Source: JARRRL01 sp037380725
Lineage (GTDB): Bacteria; Pseudomonadota; Gammaproteobacteria; Pseudomonadales; JANQJO01
Reading direction: 5' to 3'
Length of the DNA stretch: 6,351 nucleotides
NCBI GenBank assembly: GCA_037380725.1
Contig: JARRRL010000149.1
Span: forward strand, 1-6,351
Shown: positions 1 to 5,906 of the stretch, piece by piece
How positions within the stretch are numbered: position 1 is the first letter of the stretch
Layout of the letters: the number at the start of each line of letters is the position of its first letter
Notes under the pieces: model-generated
Databases searched by the model: none
What the model saw: only the letters and a program-made list of their open reading frames with translations
What the model was told of the DNA's origin: nothing
Position numbers and translations under genes: made by a program

Positions 1-1800
1 GTCACGAATCTCGTCAACAACGCCATCAAATTTACCGACCACGGCTGCATTACCGTCCGCACCACCACGGAATCCGCTAATAATCAATATTTAGTATTAA
101 AAGTCTCCGTGACCGACACGGGCATTGGTTTAACCGACGCGGAGCAATCCAATTTGTTCAAGGCCTTTAGCCAAGGTGACGCCAGTTCGGCGCGCAAATA
201 CGGCGGTACGGGATTAGGGCTCGTTATCTGCAAACATTTGGTGCAACAAATGTGTGGCGACGTTGGATTTCACAGCGAATACCAAACCGGCTCCACCTTC
301 TGGTTCACATTACAATTAGCCATCAATCAAAATGCGCCGCAGTCGCTGAGTGAGTCCACTTTAGCCAGACGGCGCATCTTGGTGTTCGACAGCAATGCCC
401 TGGTGCGTTTGTCTTTACGCAACAGTTTAGAAAGCAGTCAACTTCTGGTTGAAGAAGTGGATTCGCTGAACGCCATTTTTTCGCATCTTGATCCAGAACG
501 ACACGACGCGAAACCGATCGATGCGGTGATTCTCGGTCGTGCACAAGAACACCTATCGGCCAGTGAAATCAGTGATTTAGTGCACTTAATTGAAGACCAA
601 TACCACCGCAAATGCATTGTATTGTGCACTACGCACGAACGCTATCTATTGCAAAGTAAGTTGAATCTTACCCCTAGCCAAATTTTATCCAAACCCGTAC
701 CACAACCCAAACTGTATGCCGCCTTGGAGCACGCGCTACTGGAGAACGCGCTACTGGCGCCCACGCAAGACGTTGAACACAGCTCGTTCCTCCACCAGCA
801 CACCGACGAGCTTGAAACCAGTGAAACGCAAAAAGTCCACGCCTTATGCGTCGATGATAACCCATCGAACCTGACATTAATCCGAGCGTTACTGGAAGAC
901 ATTGGCGTTCGAGTCACCACCTGCGACAACGGCGTCAAAGCCTTAGAAGCCATTGGCAAAACCACATTTGATATTATTTTTATGGATATTCAGATGCCCC
1001 GTATGGATGGCGTGGAGACAACACGAAAAATACGCGCCCTCGAATCAGAAGATCAAACGCCCATTGTCGCCCTCACGGCGCACGCGCTACCCAGCGAAAA
1101 ACAAGGGCTCTTTAAAGCGGGGATGAACGAGTACATCACCAAACCCATGCAAGAAACGCAACTCATCCACATTTTAAAAAAACACACCCATTACCAACCT
1201 GTCAGCAACACGCCACCCACCTCAACTCGAGAAAAGCCCGCCACCAACACCGCCAACCTGTTACCCATTCGCGTAACGCCACAAATCAAAACACATCAAC
1301 ACAGCGCCCCTTCATCCGCACCGAGCCATACCCGCGATGCTTACCGAACAAGCAGCAACGCGGCTGGAACCAGTACCGATTCTGACAGAAAACCCGTTTT
1401 TAAAAGGAGAAAAGAAGCCGTCCCCACGCTGCGCCATCCAGAGCGAACGCAAACACCCGTCTTCGATCCCGCCGAACACTTGCGATTAAGCAATCACAAA
1501 GAAGACTTGGCAGAACAACTCCTGAGTATATTAATTCGCTCTTTAGGCCCAACACAGCAGGCACTTCAAAGCGCATGGGAAAACGAAGATTACGCCGCCT
1601 TATTGGAGCACACGCATAAACTCCATGGCGCAACACACTACTGCGGCGTCCCGGCTTTACGCCAAGCATTGTATCAATTGGAAACGTTGATTAAACAGCG
1701 TAATATCAGCCAATTACCCAATGCGTTACGGCATGCTTTGGATCAAATTGGACGGCTGCGAACTGCCCTCACGCGCCGCGAACCAGACCCCGTATCGTGA
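1..1800 (+). CDS. barA: Hybrid sensor histidine kinase, BarA/GacS type (3' part; 5' end outside window)
   Basis: The frame is open from base 1 and encodes 599 residues before TGA, so the N-terminal sensor, HAMP and His-kinase dimerisation domains lie off the left edge. Residues 1-108 are the HATPase domain: N box NLVNNAIKFT (3-12), G1 box DTGIG (39-43), G2 box GGTGLGL (68-74). Residues about 125-249 resemble a receiver that has lost its acidic pocket (see findings). Residues about 280-390 are an intact receiver: acidic pair D285/D286, phosphoacceptor D329 in MDIQMPRMDG, T359, K381. A Ser/Thr/Pro-rich linker (about 396-482) leads to an Hpt domain (483-590) with H542 in HKLHGATHYCGVP, very like GacS. 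In the family these proteins sit in the inner membrane and pass phosphate His-Asp-His to the response regulator UvrY/GacA, which controls csr/rsm small RNAs. No such regulator lies in the window. The symbol gacS would be equally apt. The gene converges on acpS. Confidence 0.93.
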   Translation, partial: VTNLVNNAIKFTDHGCITVRTTTESANNQYLVLKVSVTDTGIGLTDAEQSNLFKAFSQGDASSARKYGGTGLGLVICKHLVQQMCGDVGFHSEYQTGSTFWFTLQLAINQNAPQSLSESTLARRRILVFDSNALVRLSLRNSLESSQLLVEEVDSLNAIFSHLDPERHDAKPIDAVILGRAQEHLSASEISDLVHLIEDQYHRKCIVLCTTHERYLLQSKLNLTPSQILSKPVPQPKLYAALEHALLENALLAPTQDVEHSSFLHQHTDELETSETQKVHALCVDDNPSNLTLIRALLEDIGVRVTTCDNGVKALEAIGKTTFDIIFMDIQMPRMDGVETTRKIRALESEDQTPIVALTAHALPSEKQGLFKAGMNEYITKPMQETQLIHILKKHTHYQPVSNTPPTSTREKPATNTANLLPIRVTPQIKTHQHSAPSSAPSHTRDAYRTSSNAAGTSTDSDRKPVFKRRKEAVPTLRHPERTQTPVFDPAEHLRLSNHKEDLAEQLLSILIRSLGPTQQALQSAWENEDYAALLEHTHKLHGATHYCGVPALRQALYQLETLIKQRNISQLPNALRHALDQIGRLRTALTRREPDPVS

Positions 1801-1943
1801 GCTATCCAATGCGCGAATTGTATAGCTGAATGGCATCATTCCCACCTTCCGTAACGGTGTTTGTCAGGATAGTTGACGGTCTTGATCACTTTTTGAAGAA
1901 TGTCACTCTGAAAATCAATAGATATATTCGATGACACAGCGCG
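1801..1943. other. Convergent intergenic spacer between barA and acpS
   Basis: This 143-bp gap separates the 3' ends of two genes pointing at each other. I find only tiny inverted repeats (CCGT-A-ACGG near 1848; GTCA/TGAC around 1863-1876) and one run of five T. No GC-rich hairpin followed by a T run is visible on either strand, and there is no credible ORF. Confidence 0.6.
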
Positions 1944-2321
1944 CTAACACACCACCGCCACAGCAAGCGCCCAATCGGCGTCATCCGATATGGATAGCTG
2001 CACACGGGTTCCACCCAACTGCCACAATCGCTGTTGCGCAGCCTCCTGAACGCTCACCGTGGGCGCGCCCGCCGCATCGCGCAACACCACCAGCTGGTGA
2101 AACGTAATCCCCGCTGCTATTCCGGTCCCCAATGCTTTGGATATGGCTTCTTTGGCAGCAAACTGTTTCGCCACATAGTGGCCGCGTTGCGTTCTCTCCA
2201 TGTAACTCGGCCATTCTGATGCGCTCAATACCCGCTTGGCAAAACGATCACCGTGTCGCGCTATGACCTTCTCAACACGAGAAATAGCAACAACATCAAC
2301 CCCCACACCAAGTACCGTCAA
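1944..2321 (-). CDS. acpS: Holo-[acyl-carrier-protein] synthase
   Basis: AcpS transfers 4'-phosphopantetheine from CoA to a serine of acyl carrier protein, activating it for fatty acid synthesis; it is a cytoplasmic homotrimer. The product begins with LGVGVDVVAISRVEKVIARH (from residue 4) and carries FAAKEAISKALGTGI. The Mg2+/catalytic residues fall at D9 and E58, as in E. coli AcpS. I chose a TTG start at 2321-2319. It gives 125 residues, against 126 in E. coli, aligns residue for residue at the N-terminus, and is preceded by a 7-nt Shine-Dalgarno match (GAGGTGA, 8-nt spacer). The same frame also runs back to an ATG at 2402 that overlaps the pdxJ stop as TAATG. That start would add 27 residues (MGERDCSRPRVLG...) and cannot be excluded. 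The gene is last in the - strand chain after pdxJ, an arrangement shared with E. coli, and converges on barA. Confidence 0.94.
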   Translation of the reverse strand: MTVLGVGVDVVAISRVEKVIARHGDRFAKRVLSASEWPSYMERTQRGHYVAKQFAAKEAISKALGTGIAAGITFHQLVVLRDAAGAPTVSVQEAAQQRLWQLGGTRVQLSISDDADWALAVAVVC

Positions 2322-2329
2322 CCCAAGGG

Positions 2330-2336
2330 TCACCTC
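2330..2336 (-). promoter_or_regulatory. Shine-Dalgarno for the internal TTG start of acpS
   Basis: On the - strand this reads GAGGTGA, a 7-nt perfect complement to the 16S rRNA 3' end, 8 nt upstream of the TTG at 2321. The upstream ATG at 2402 has only a weak AAGG about 13 nt away. This site is the main argument for the shorter AcpS. Confidence 0.6.
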
Positions 2337-2401
2337 AGCTATCTGATGACGCAGGGCGCGCTCACCAAGAACACGTGGTCTCGAACAATCTCGCTCGCCC
2401 A

Positions 2402-3214
2402 TTACCGCTGAGCCGCCTTTTTTAACACACCCAGCATGTCTTTCACCGCTTGTTTCAAGCCAACAAAAATGGCATCGGACACTAAGCTGTGACCGATATT
2501 CAGTTCATTTATCCACGGTAATGCAGCAATCGAAACCACATTGCCCAAGTTCAATCCATGCCCAGCGTTCACAATCAAACCCAACTCACAGGCAGCGACA
2601 CCTGCTGATTTAATACGTTCCAGTTGCTGGCGCTTCGCTTCAGCACCTTCGACATCCGCGTACTTGCCCGTATGCAACTCAATGACATCCGCACCCGCAC
2701 GTTGCGCAGCGCGAATTTGCTCCAGCTCAGGCTCAATAAACAGCGAGACTTCAATACCCACCGCACTCAGCGTAGCGCAGGCATGCGCCACCGCATCAAG
2801 CTGCCCGACCACATCCAGCCCCCCTTCGGTGGTCAATTCCTCGCGACGCTCTGGCACCAAACACACTTTCTCAGGTCGCACCTGAAGCGCAAGCTGAATC
2901 ATTTCGGGTAGAACGGCCATTTCCAGATTCAAGGGCACCGACAAAGATCGCTTCAAAGCCCACACATCATCTTGTTGAATGTGACGCCGGTCTTCGCGCA
3001 AATGCACCGTAATACTATGCGCCCCAGCGGAAGCCGCCACCAATCCCGCCTGCACGGGATCGGGATAACGCGATTGGCGTGCCTGCCGAATCGTCGCCAC
3101 GTGATCCACGTTTACCCCCAAATACGGACCGAGACCAGTGTTTTTCCGCTCACCACCGTCTACATCATCACCGTCAACTGCCGATACGGAATCGGATTGC
3201 GGCTCTATTGCCAT
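2402..3214 (-). CDS. pdxJ: Pyridoxine 5'-phosphate synthase
   Basis: PdxJ condenses 1-deoxy-D-xylulose 5-phosphate with 3-amino-2-oxopropyl phosphate to pyridoxine 5'-phosphate, the ring-closing step of the DXP-dependent vitamin B6 pathway; it is a cytoplasmic TIM barrel. Family motifs are intact: GVNVDHVATIRQAR (33-46), YPDPVQA (50-56), TVHLREDRRHI (69-79), NLEMA (96-100), LVPERREELTTEGGLDV (119-135), HTGKYAD (181-187), NAGHGLN (216-222), ELNIGH near the C-terminus. Catalytic residues of the E. coli enzyme (H45, E72, H193) map to H71, E98 and H219. The product has 270 residues, longer than usual, because about 26 acidic, hydrophilic residues (MAIEPQSDSVSAVDGDDVDG...) precede the core. The ATG at 3214 was chosen because GAGGAG lies 9 nt upstream. 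It is separated from recO by a 261-bp spacer and its TAA overlaps an ATG in the acpS frame, suggesting translational coupling. Confidence 0.97.
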   Translation of the reverse strand: MAIEPQSDSVSAVDGDDVDGGERKNTGLGPYLGVNVDHVATIRQARQSRYPDPVQAGLVAASAGAHSITVHLREDRRHIQQDDVWALKRSLSVPLNLEMAVLPEMIQLALQVRPEKVCLVPERREELTTEGGLDVVGQLDAVAHACATLSAVGIEVSLFIEPELEQIRAAQRAGADVIELHTGKYADVEGAEAKRQQLERIKSAGVAACELGLIVNAGHGLNLGNVVSIAALPWINELNIGHSLVSDAIFVGLKQAVKDMLGVLKKAAQR

Positions 3215-3223
3215 TACTTTTCA

Positions 3224-3229
3224 CTCCTC
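3224..3229 (-). promoter_or_regulatory. Shine-Dalgarno of pdxJ
   Basis: On the - strand the sequence is GAGGAG, 9 nt upstream of the pdxJ ATG at 3214. It supports translation of the unusual N-terminal extension rather than a later start such as the TTG just before GVNVDHV. Confidence 0.65.
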
Positions 3230-3260
3230 AGTCAATTCGATCGATTCAAACCGCCGTTCT

Positions 3261-3288
3261 ATGAACAATGCATGATGAACAATGCATT
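3261..3288. repeat. 14-bp direct repeat (two copies)
   Basis: ATGAACAATGCATG (3261-3274) is followed directly by ATGAACAATGCATT (3275-3288); 13 of 14 bases match. The second copy forms part of the left arm and centre of the adjoining 32-bp palindrome, so half of the palindrome arm is present a third time. Confidence 0.85.
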
Positions 3289-3300
3289 GTTCATCATGCA
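3269..3300. repeat. Perfect 32-bp palindrome upstream of pdxJ
   Basis: The 16-base half TGCATGATGAACAATG (3269-3284) is followed with no spacer by its exact reverse complement (3285-3300). The palindrome lies 55 bp upstream of the pdxJ start, within its probable 5' untranslated region. The transcript could fold into a long hairpin, or the DNA could be a two-fold protein site. No T run follows on the - strand, so it is not a standard terminator. Confidence 0.9.
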
Positions 3301-3306
3301 CGTTGA

Positions 3307-3332
3307 ATGCTGTCGCCTAATTCATACAGCAT
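3307..3332. repeat. 7-bp inverted repeat, operator-like
   Basis: ATGCTGT (3307-3313) and ACAGCAT (3326-3332) are perfect inverted copies with a 12-base spacer. On the - strand they lie immediately downstream of TATAAAAT. The spacing (CTG-N14-CAG) is too long for a LexA box. It may be an operator or just a small RNA hairpin. Confidence 0.45.
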
Positions 3333-3363
3333 ATTTTATACGAGATACCCTGTATACGACGAG
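3333..3363 (-). promoter_or_regulatory. Candidate pdxJ promoter (weak)
   Basis: On the - strand TATAAA (3340-3335), extended to TATAAAAT, resembles a sigma-70 -10 box. At a 17-nt spacing the upstream hexamer is CTCGTC, a poor -35 match, so an activator or no promoter at all are both possible. It is the best candidate in the AT-rich spacer and sits about 120 bp upstream of pdxJ. Confidence 0.22.
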
Positions 3364-3378
3364 ATATTATGTATACGA
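3337..3378. repeat. Three TATACGA repeats
   Basis: TATACGA occurs at 3337-3343, 3353-3359 and 3372-3378, with start-to-start spacings of 16 and 19 bp; the last two are part of GTATACGA. The spacing and core resemble the 16-bp repeats at 3422-3463, so both may be decayed copies of one tandem array. Confidence 0.6.
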
Positions 3379-3412
3379 AATAGGAGGCGGCTTTTAGAAT
3401 ACGTGGTTTATA

Positions 3413-3469
3413 AAACAGCGTGTATAACGTGTAGAATGTATAACGCGTAGAATGTATGACGCGCTGTTT
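3413..3469. repeat. 8-bp inverted repeat enclosing the tandem array
   Basis: AAACAGCG (3413-3420) and CGCTGTTT (3462-3469) are exact inverted copies about 41 bp apart, starting 6 nt after the recO stop. On the - strand the distal arm runs into TTTTAT. The loop is too long for a confident intrinsic terminator. Confidence 0.4.
3422..3463. repeat. 16-bp tandem repeat, about 2.6 copies
   Basis: GTATAACGTGTAGAAT (3422-3437) and GTATAACGCGTAGAAT (3438-3453) differ at one base. A partial third copy, GTATGACGCG, covers 3454-3463. The array lies directly downstream of recO and is noncoding. Confidence 0.85.
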
Positions 3470-3475
3470 AAATCT

Positions 3476-4243
3476 TCACCCTTTTGTTGGTCGCACAGAC
3501 CGACGCCAGATCAATCGACTCTGCAAGGTCGCATCACCCAAACAATGCTGAATCACACTGCCTAAAAACCGTTTCGCTTCGCCTGAGGCATCCGCGCTCG
3601 ATAACGTTTCTCGCCCCAGATCCATCAGCGTCTTGCCCGTCACAGCCTGACTAAACGGCGCAGCAGGGTGTGTGGGTACACTCTCTCTATATGAAGATGC
3701 TGCAGCGATTTCTGGCGCTGTTACCACACGCACACCGCATTCCGGATCGAAACAATACCATGCGGTCGGCTCCAAGGGGCAAGATGAGGCATCACGTTCA
3801 AAACACAAGCCGAAGCCCATCTCAGCCACCACGGTTTTCTCAAACAAGCGCAGACTCACCGCCGCATCACAGCCCGAGGCCAACTCATGCAGCACCCGAT
3901 CATAGCGCCAAAAAAGCTGCTCATGCGAATCACCCTTATGCAGCAACTTCACCAGTAACTCATTGACGTACAAGCCACTCATCACTGCCCGGCCTTGAAG
4001 CCAGCGCACAGGCCCCGCCGTGTGGGCCGCTGTGAACGTTTTAAGATCTGAGGCACCCAACCAACTCAGTTCGAGCGGCGTGAACAAATGTGTCGTGGCT
4101 TGCAATGCAGCGCGCGCCCGCTGAGCCCCTTTGGCTACCCCGAGCACACGCCCCTGGCCCAGCGTAAACGCGTCAACCAAGAGACTCGTATTGCGATACG
4201 GTCGCGTGTGCAACACGTACGCCGCCATCAGCTCAACACGCAT
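3476..4243 (-). CDS. recO: DNA repair protein RecO
   Basis: RecO works with RecR (and RecF) to load RecA onto SSB-coated single-stranded DNA and anneals complementary strands during recombinational gap repair. The product has 255 residues. The N-terminal OB fold (about 6-80) is recognisable from AYVLHTRPYRNTSLLVDAFT and GRVLGVAKGAQ. The helical part includes LYVNELLVKLL and LRLFEKTVVAEMGFGL, and the C-terminus LGDATLQSRLIWRRSVRP matches the family ending. Four cysteines follow GFGL (CFERDASSC...CFDPEC) but do not form the CxxC pairs of zinc-binding RecO. The ATG at 4243 lies 9 nt past the era stop; its Shine-Dalgarno is weak. A second in-frame ATG at 4228 (MAAYVLHTRPYR) would also begin just before the OB fold. 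The gene follows era in an operon, and a repeat-rich spacer follows it. Confidence 0.95.
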   Translation of the reverse strand: MRVELMAAYVLHTRPYRNTSLLVDAFTLGQGRVLGVAKGAQRARAALQATTHLFTPLELSWLGASDLKTFTAAHTAGPVRWLQGRAVMSGLYVNELLVKLLHKGDSHEQLFWRYDRVLHELASGCDAAVSLRLFEKTVVAEMGFGLCFERDASSCPLEPTAWYCFDPECGVRVVTAPEIAAASSYRESVPTHPAAPFSQAVTGKTLMDLGRETLSSADASGEAKRFLGSVIQHCLGDATLQSRLIWRRSVRPTKG

Positions 4244-4252
4244 ATCATTTCA

Positions 4253-5164
4253 TTACTCGTCAGCGTGATAACCTATCCCAAAAGACGCTATCTGTTCTGG
4301 TCTTCGTGTCCAATCAGGCTTAATTTTAACCCATAGACGCAAGTCCACATGACGCTGGAAGCGTTGTTCCAAATCTTCCCGCGCTTGAATACCAATCCGC
4401 TTGATGCGACGACCTTGATGCCCAATGAGCATCCGTTTGTGAGAGAGTCGCTCCACAATAATCAGCGCATGAACCGTCATCGCGCGTCGACGCATATCGA
4501 GCTTCTCAATTTGAACGGTCTGAATATATGGAATTTCATCTCCCATTTGCCGGACGATTTTCTCCCGGACCACCTCCGCAATTTGAAAATCCACACCCCG
4601 ATCGAGACACTGATCGGTGTGATACAGAAAAGGCCCTTCGGGCAAACAAGCAATCATCTCTCGTTTCAACACATCAACTTGAATCGACTTCAATGCAGAC
4701 ACGGGCACCAAAGATTTGAAAGCACGCCGCTCAGACAATTCTGCCAAAAACGGCAATAATCCCTCTTTTTTAGTCATACGATCAATTTTATTGAGCGCCG
4801 CGATCACCGGCACATTCACCGCCGCCAACTCACTGAGAATCCAATCTTCAAGGTCCGTCCATACCCCCGCCTCAATCACCCACACAACGACATCCACCTG
4901 CGACAAGGTCAACAACGCGGTTTTATTCAAACATCGATTCAAGGGTTGTTTTAAGCGATTGTTCATGCCCGGCGTGTCCACAAACACGACTTGCACAGCG
5001 CCTTCGGACAAAATAGCGCGAATTTCGTGTTGCGTGGTTTGCGGTTTTCGGCTGGTGATGCTGAGCTTTTGCCCCATCAAATGGTTTAATAGCGTGGACT
5101 TGCCAACATTAGGCCGTCCAACCAAGGCCACAAAACCACATCGCGTCTTATTCTTGTTTGACAC
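4253..5164 (-). CDS. era: GTPase Era (ribosome assembly)
   Basis: Era binds the 3' end of 16S rRNA and assists 30S maturation, using GTP hydrolysis as a switch. The 303-residue product has all G motifs: G1 GRPNVGKS (16-23), G2 KPQTTQHEI (40-48), G3 DTPG (63-66), G4 NKID (125-128) and G5 SAL (156-158). The C-terminal KH RNA-binding domain covers about 200-290, with the GxxG loop in IGHQGRRIKRIG. The G2 region usually reads QTTRHRI; here R and R are replaced by Q and E, an unusual but conserved-threonine variant. The start is GTG at 5164-5162, supported by TAAGGTG with a 5-nt spacer. Era lies 13 nt after rnc and 9 nt before recO, the standard rnc-era-recO order. The rnc stop, a small hairpin and the era Shine-Dalgarno overlap, which may couple translation of the two genes. 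Confidence 0.97.
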   Translation of the reverse strand: MSNKNKTRCGFVALVGRPNVGKSTLLNHLMGQKLSITSRKPQTTQHEIRAILSEGAVQVVFVDTPGMNNRLKQPLNRCLNKTALLTLSQVDVVVWVIEAGVWTDLEDWILSELAAVNVPVIAALNKIDRMTKKEGLLPFLAELSERRAFKSLVPVSALKSIQVDVLKREMIACLPEGPFLYHTDQCLDRGVDFQIAEVVREKIVRQMGDEIPYIQTVQIEKLDMRRRAMTVHALIIVERLSHKRMLIGHQGRRIKRIGIQAREDLEQRFQRHVDLRLWVKIKPDWTRRPEQIASFGIGYHADE

Positions 5165-5169
5165 AAAAA

Positions 5170-5176
5170 CACCTTA
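5170..5176 (-). promoter_or_regulatory. Shine-Dalgarno of era
   Basis: The - strand reads TAAGGTG, 5 nt upstream of the GTG start at 5164. Its AAGG also forms one arm of the inverted repeat at 5172-5185. Confidence 0.6.
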
Positions 5177-5185
5177 TTTATAAGG
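5172..5185. repeat. Inverted repeat over rnc stop and era ribosome binding site
   Basis: On the - strand the sequence is CCTTATAAATAAGG: a 5-6 bp stem with a 2-4 nt loop, followed by TGTTTTT. It includes the rnc TAA stop and the AAGG of the era Shine-Dalgarno. The stem is short and AT-rich, so it should be only marginally stable. Confidence 0.45.
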
Positions 5186-5852
5186 CTTCCAATTGATCCA
5201 GCACCGCCTGCGCCGCCACTTGTTCCGCGCGCCGACGACTGCCCCCCTCCCCCTGGCCCACCACATCCATTTGCGGCACGCTACAGGCTACATAAAACGT
5301 CTGATCGTGAGGCTGCCCCACGGCAGAAACCACTTGATAAATCGGCAGCGACAAACGCTTAGACTGCAACAACTCCTGCAGACGCGTTTTCGCGTCCTTC
5401 GGCAGTTTCAAGTCTAAACCCTTAATCCGTTCCGCAAACCAACTCAACACGATATCACGGCACTGTTCCATGCCTGCATCCAAATACAACGCACCAATCA
5501 GCGCCTCCAACGCGTCCGCCAAAATAGAATCTCGACGAAACCCTCCACTTTTCAGTTCCCCAGTTCCCAAACGAATGTAATGGCCTAAACCAATTTCACG
5601 CGCCACGAGCGCCAAGCTAGCGCCACTCACTAAATCCGCTCGCAAGCGACTCAACTGCCCTTCTCGCGCCTGTCCAAAGGCATCAAAAAGCGCTTGCGCC
5701 ACAACGAGATTAAGAATGGAATCGCCTAAGAACTCAAGCCGCTCATTGTTCTGTCGACCATGCAAGCTCCGATGCGTCAGCGCTAAGACCAACAAATCAT
5801 TGTCATTAAACCGGTAGCCCAATTGACGATAGAGACCCACAAATTCGTTCAT
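5178..5852 (-). CDS. rnc: Ribonuclease III
   Basis: RNase III cuts double-stranded RNA, releasing pre-16S and pre-23S rRNA and processing some mRNAs; it is a Mg2+-dependent homodimer. From the ATG at 5852 the product is 224 residues (E. coli 226). The signature ERLEFLGDSIL (37-47) provides E37, E40 and D44, and DALEALIGALYLD supplies D113 and E116. GELKSGGFRRDSILAD lies just before. A double-stranded RNA binding domain covers about 154-222, with KTRLQELLQ near its start and SRRRAEQVAAQAVLDQL at its end. The ATG aligns with the E. coli start (MNEFVGLYRQLGYRF against MNPIVINRLQRKLGYTF). The frame stays open to a TTG at 5906, 18 codons upstream, where no Shine-Dalgarno is visible. A strong GGAGGTG lies 20 nt before the ATG, too far for normal initiation. 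Era follows after 13 nt. Confidence 0.96.
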   Translation of the reverse strand: MNEFVGLYRQLGYRFNDNDLLVLALTHRSLHGRQNNERLEFLGDSILNLVVAQALFDAFGQAREGQLSRLRADLVSGASLALVAREIGLGHYIRLGTGELKSGGFRRDSILADALEALIGALYLDAGMEQCRDIVLSWFAERIKGLDLKLPKDAKTRLQELLQSKRLSLPIYQVVSAVGQPHDQTFYVACSVPQMDVVGQGEGGSRRRAEQVAAQAVLDQLEAL

Positions 5853-5872
5853 AATCGCTTTTAGCTTGCTCA

Positions 5873-5879
5873 CACCTCC
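5873..5879 (-). promoter_or_regulatory. Displaced Shine-Dalgarno-like GGAGGTG upstream of rnc
   Basis: GGAGGTG matches the anti-Shine-Dalgarno very well but ends 20 nt before the ATG at 5852. It overlaps an in-frame GTG (5873-5871), leaving no spacer for that codon. Either the spacing is shortened by RNA folding, or rnc uses another start or is translated weakly. Confidence 0.35.
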
Positions 5880-5906
5880 GAAATCACGACCCCAGTCATC
5901 ACACAA

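Noticed and set aside
3269..3300. Intrinsic terminator or transposon end
   Set aside because: No T run follows the palindrome on either strand, and no transposase, matching terminal repeat or target duplication is nearby.
3307..3332. LexA (SOS) box near recO-pdxJ
   Set aside because: CTGT and ACAG are present, but the spacing is CTG-N14-CAG rather than the CTG-N10-CAG of the gammaproteobacterial LexA site.
2972..3397. A 141-codon + strand ORF opposite pdxJ and its spacer
   Set aside because: Its first half is antisense to conserved pdxJ codons and the rest crosses the palindrome and repeats; no ribosome binding site or protein family resemblance is visible.
3422..3463. CRISPR array
   Set aside because: The 16-bp units are contiguous with no unique spacers, and no cas gene is present.
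3411..3470. Intrinsic terminator after recO
   Set aside because: The 8-bp arms are about 41 bp apart, the stem has only moderate GC, and only four T residues follow on the - strand.
3760..3830. Zinc finger in RecO
   Set aside because: Cysteines are present but spaced x7, x8 and x4, without the CxxC pairs of zinc-binding RecO proteins; at most a relic.
4716..5183. A 155-codon + strand ORF opposite era
   Set aside because: It is entirely antisense to the conserved GTPase domain of era, with low-complexity composition expected of a shadow frame.
5855..5906. TTG start at 5906 for rnc
   Set aside because: No Shine-Dalgarno precedes it, it would fall at the edge of the tandem duplication, and the ATG at 5852 matches the family N-terminus and length.
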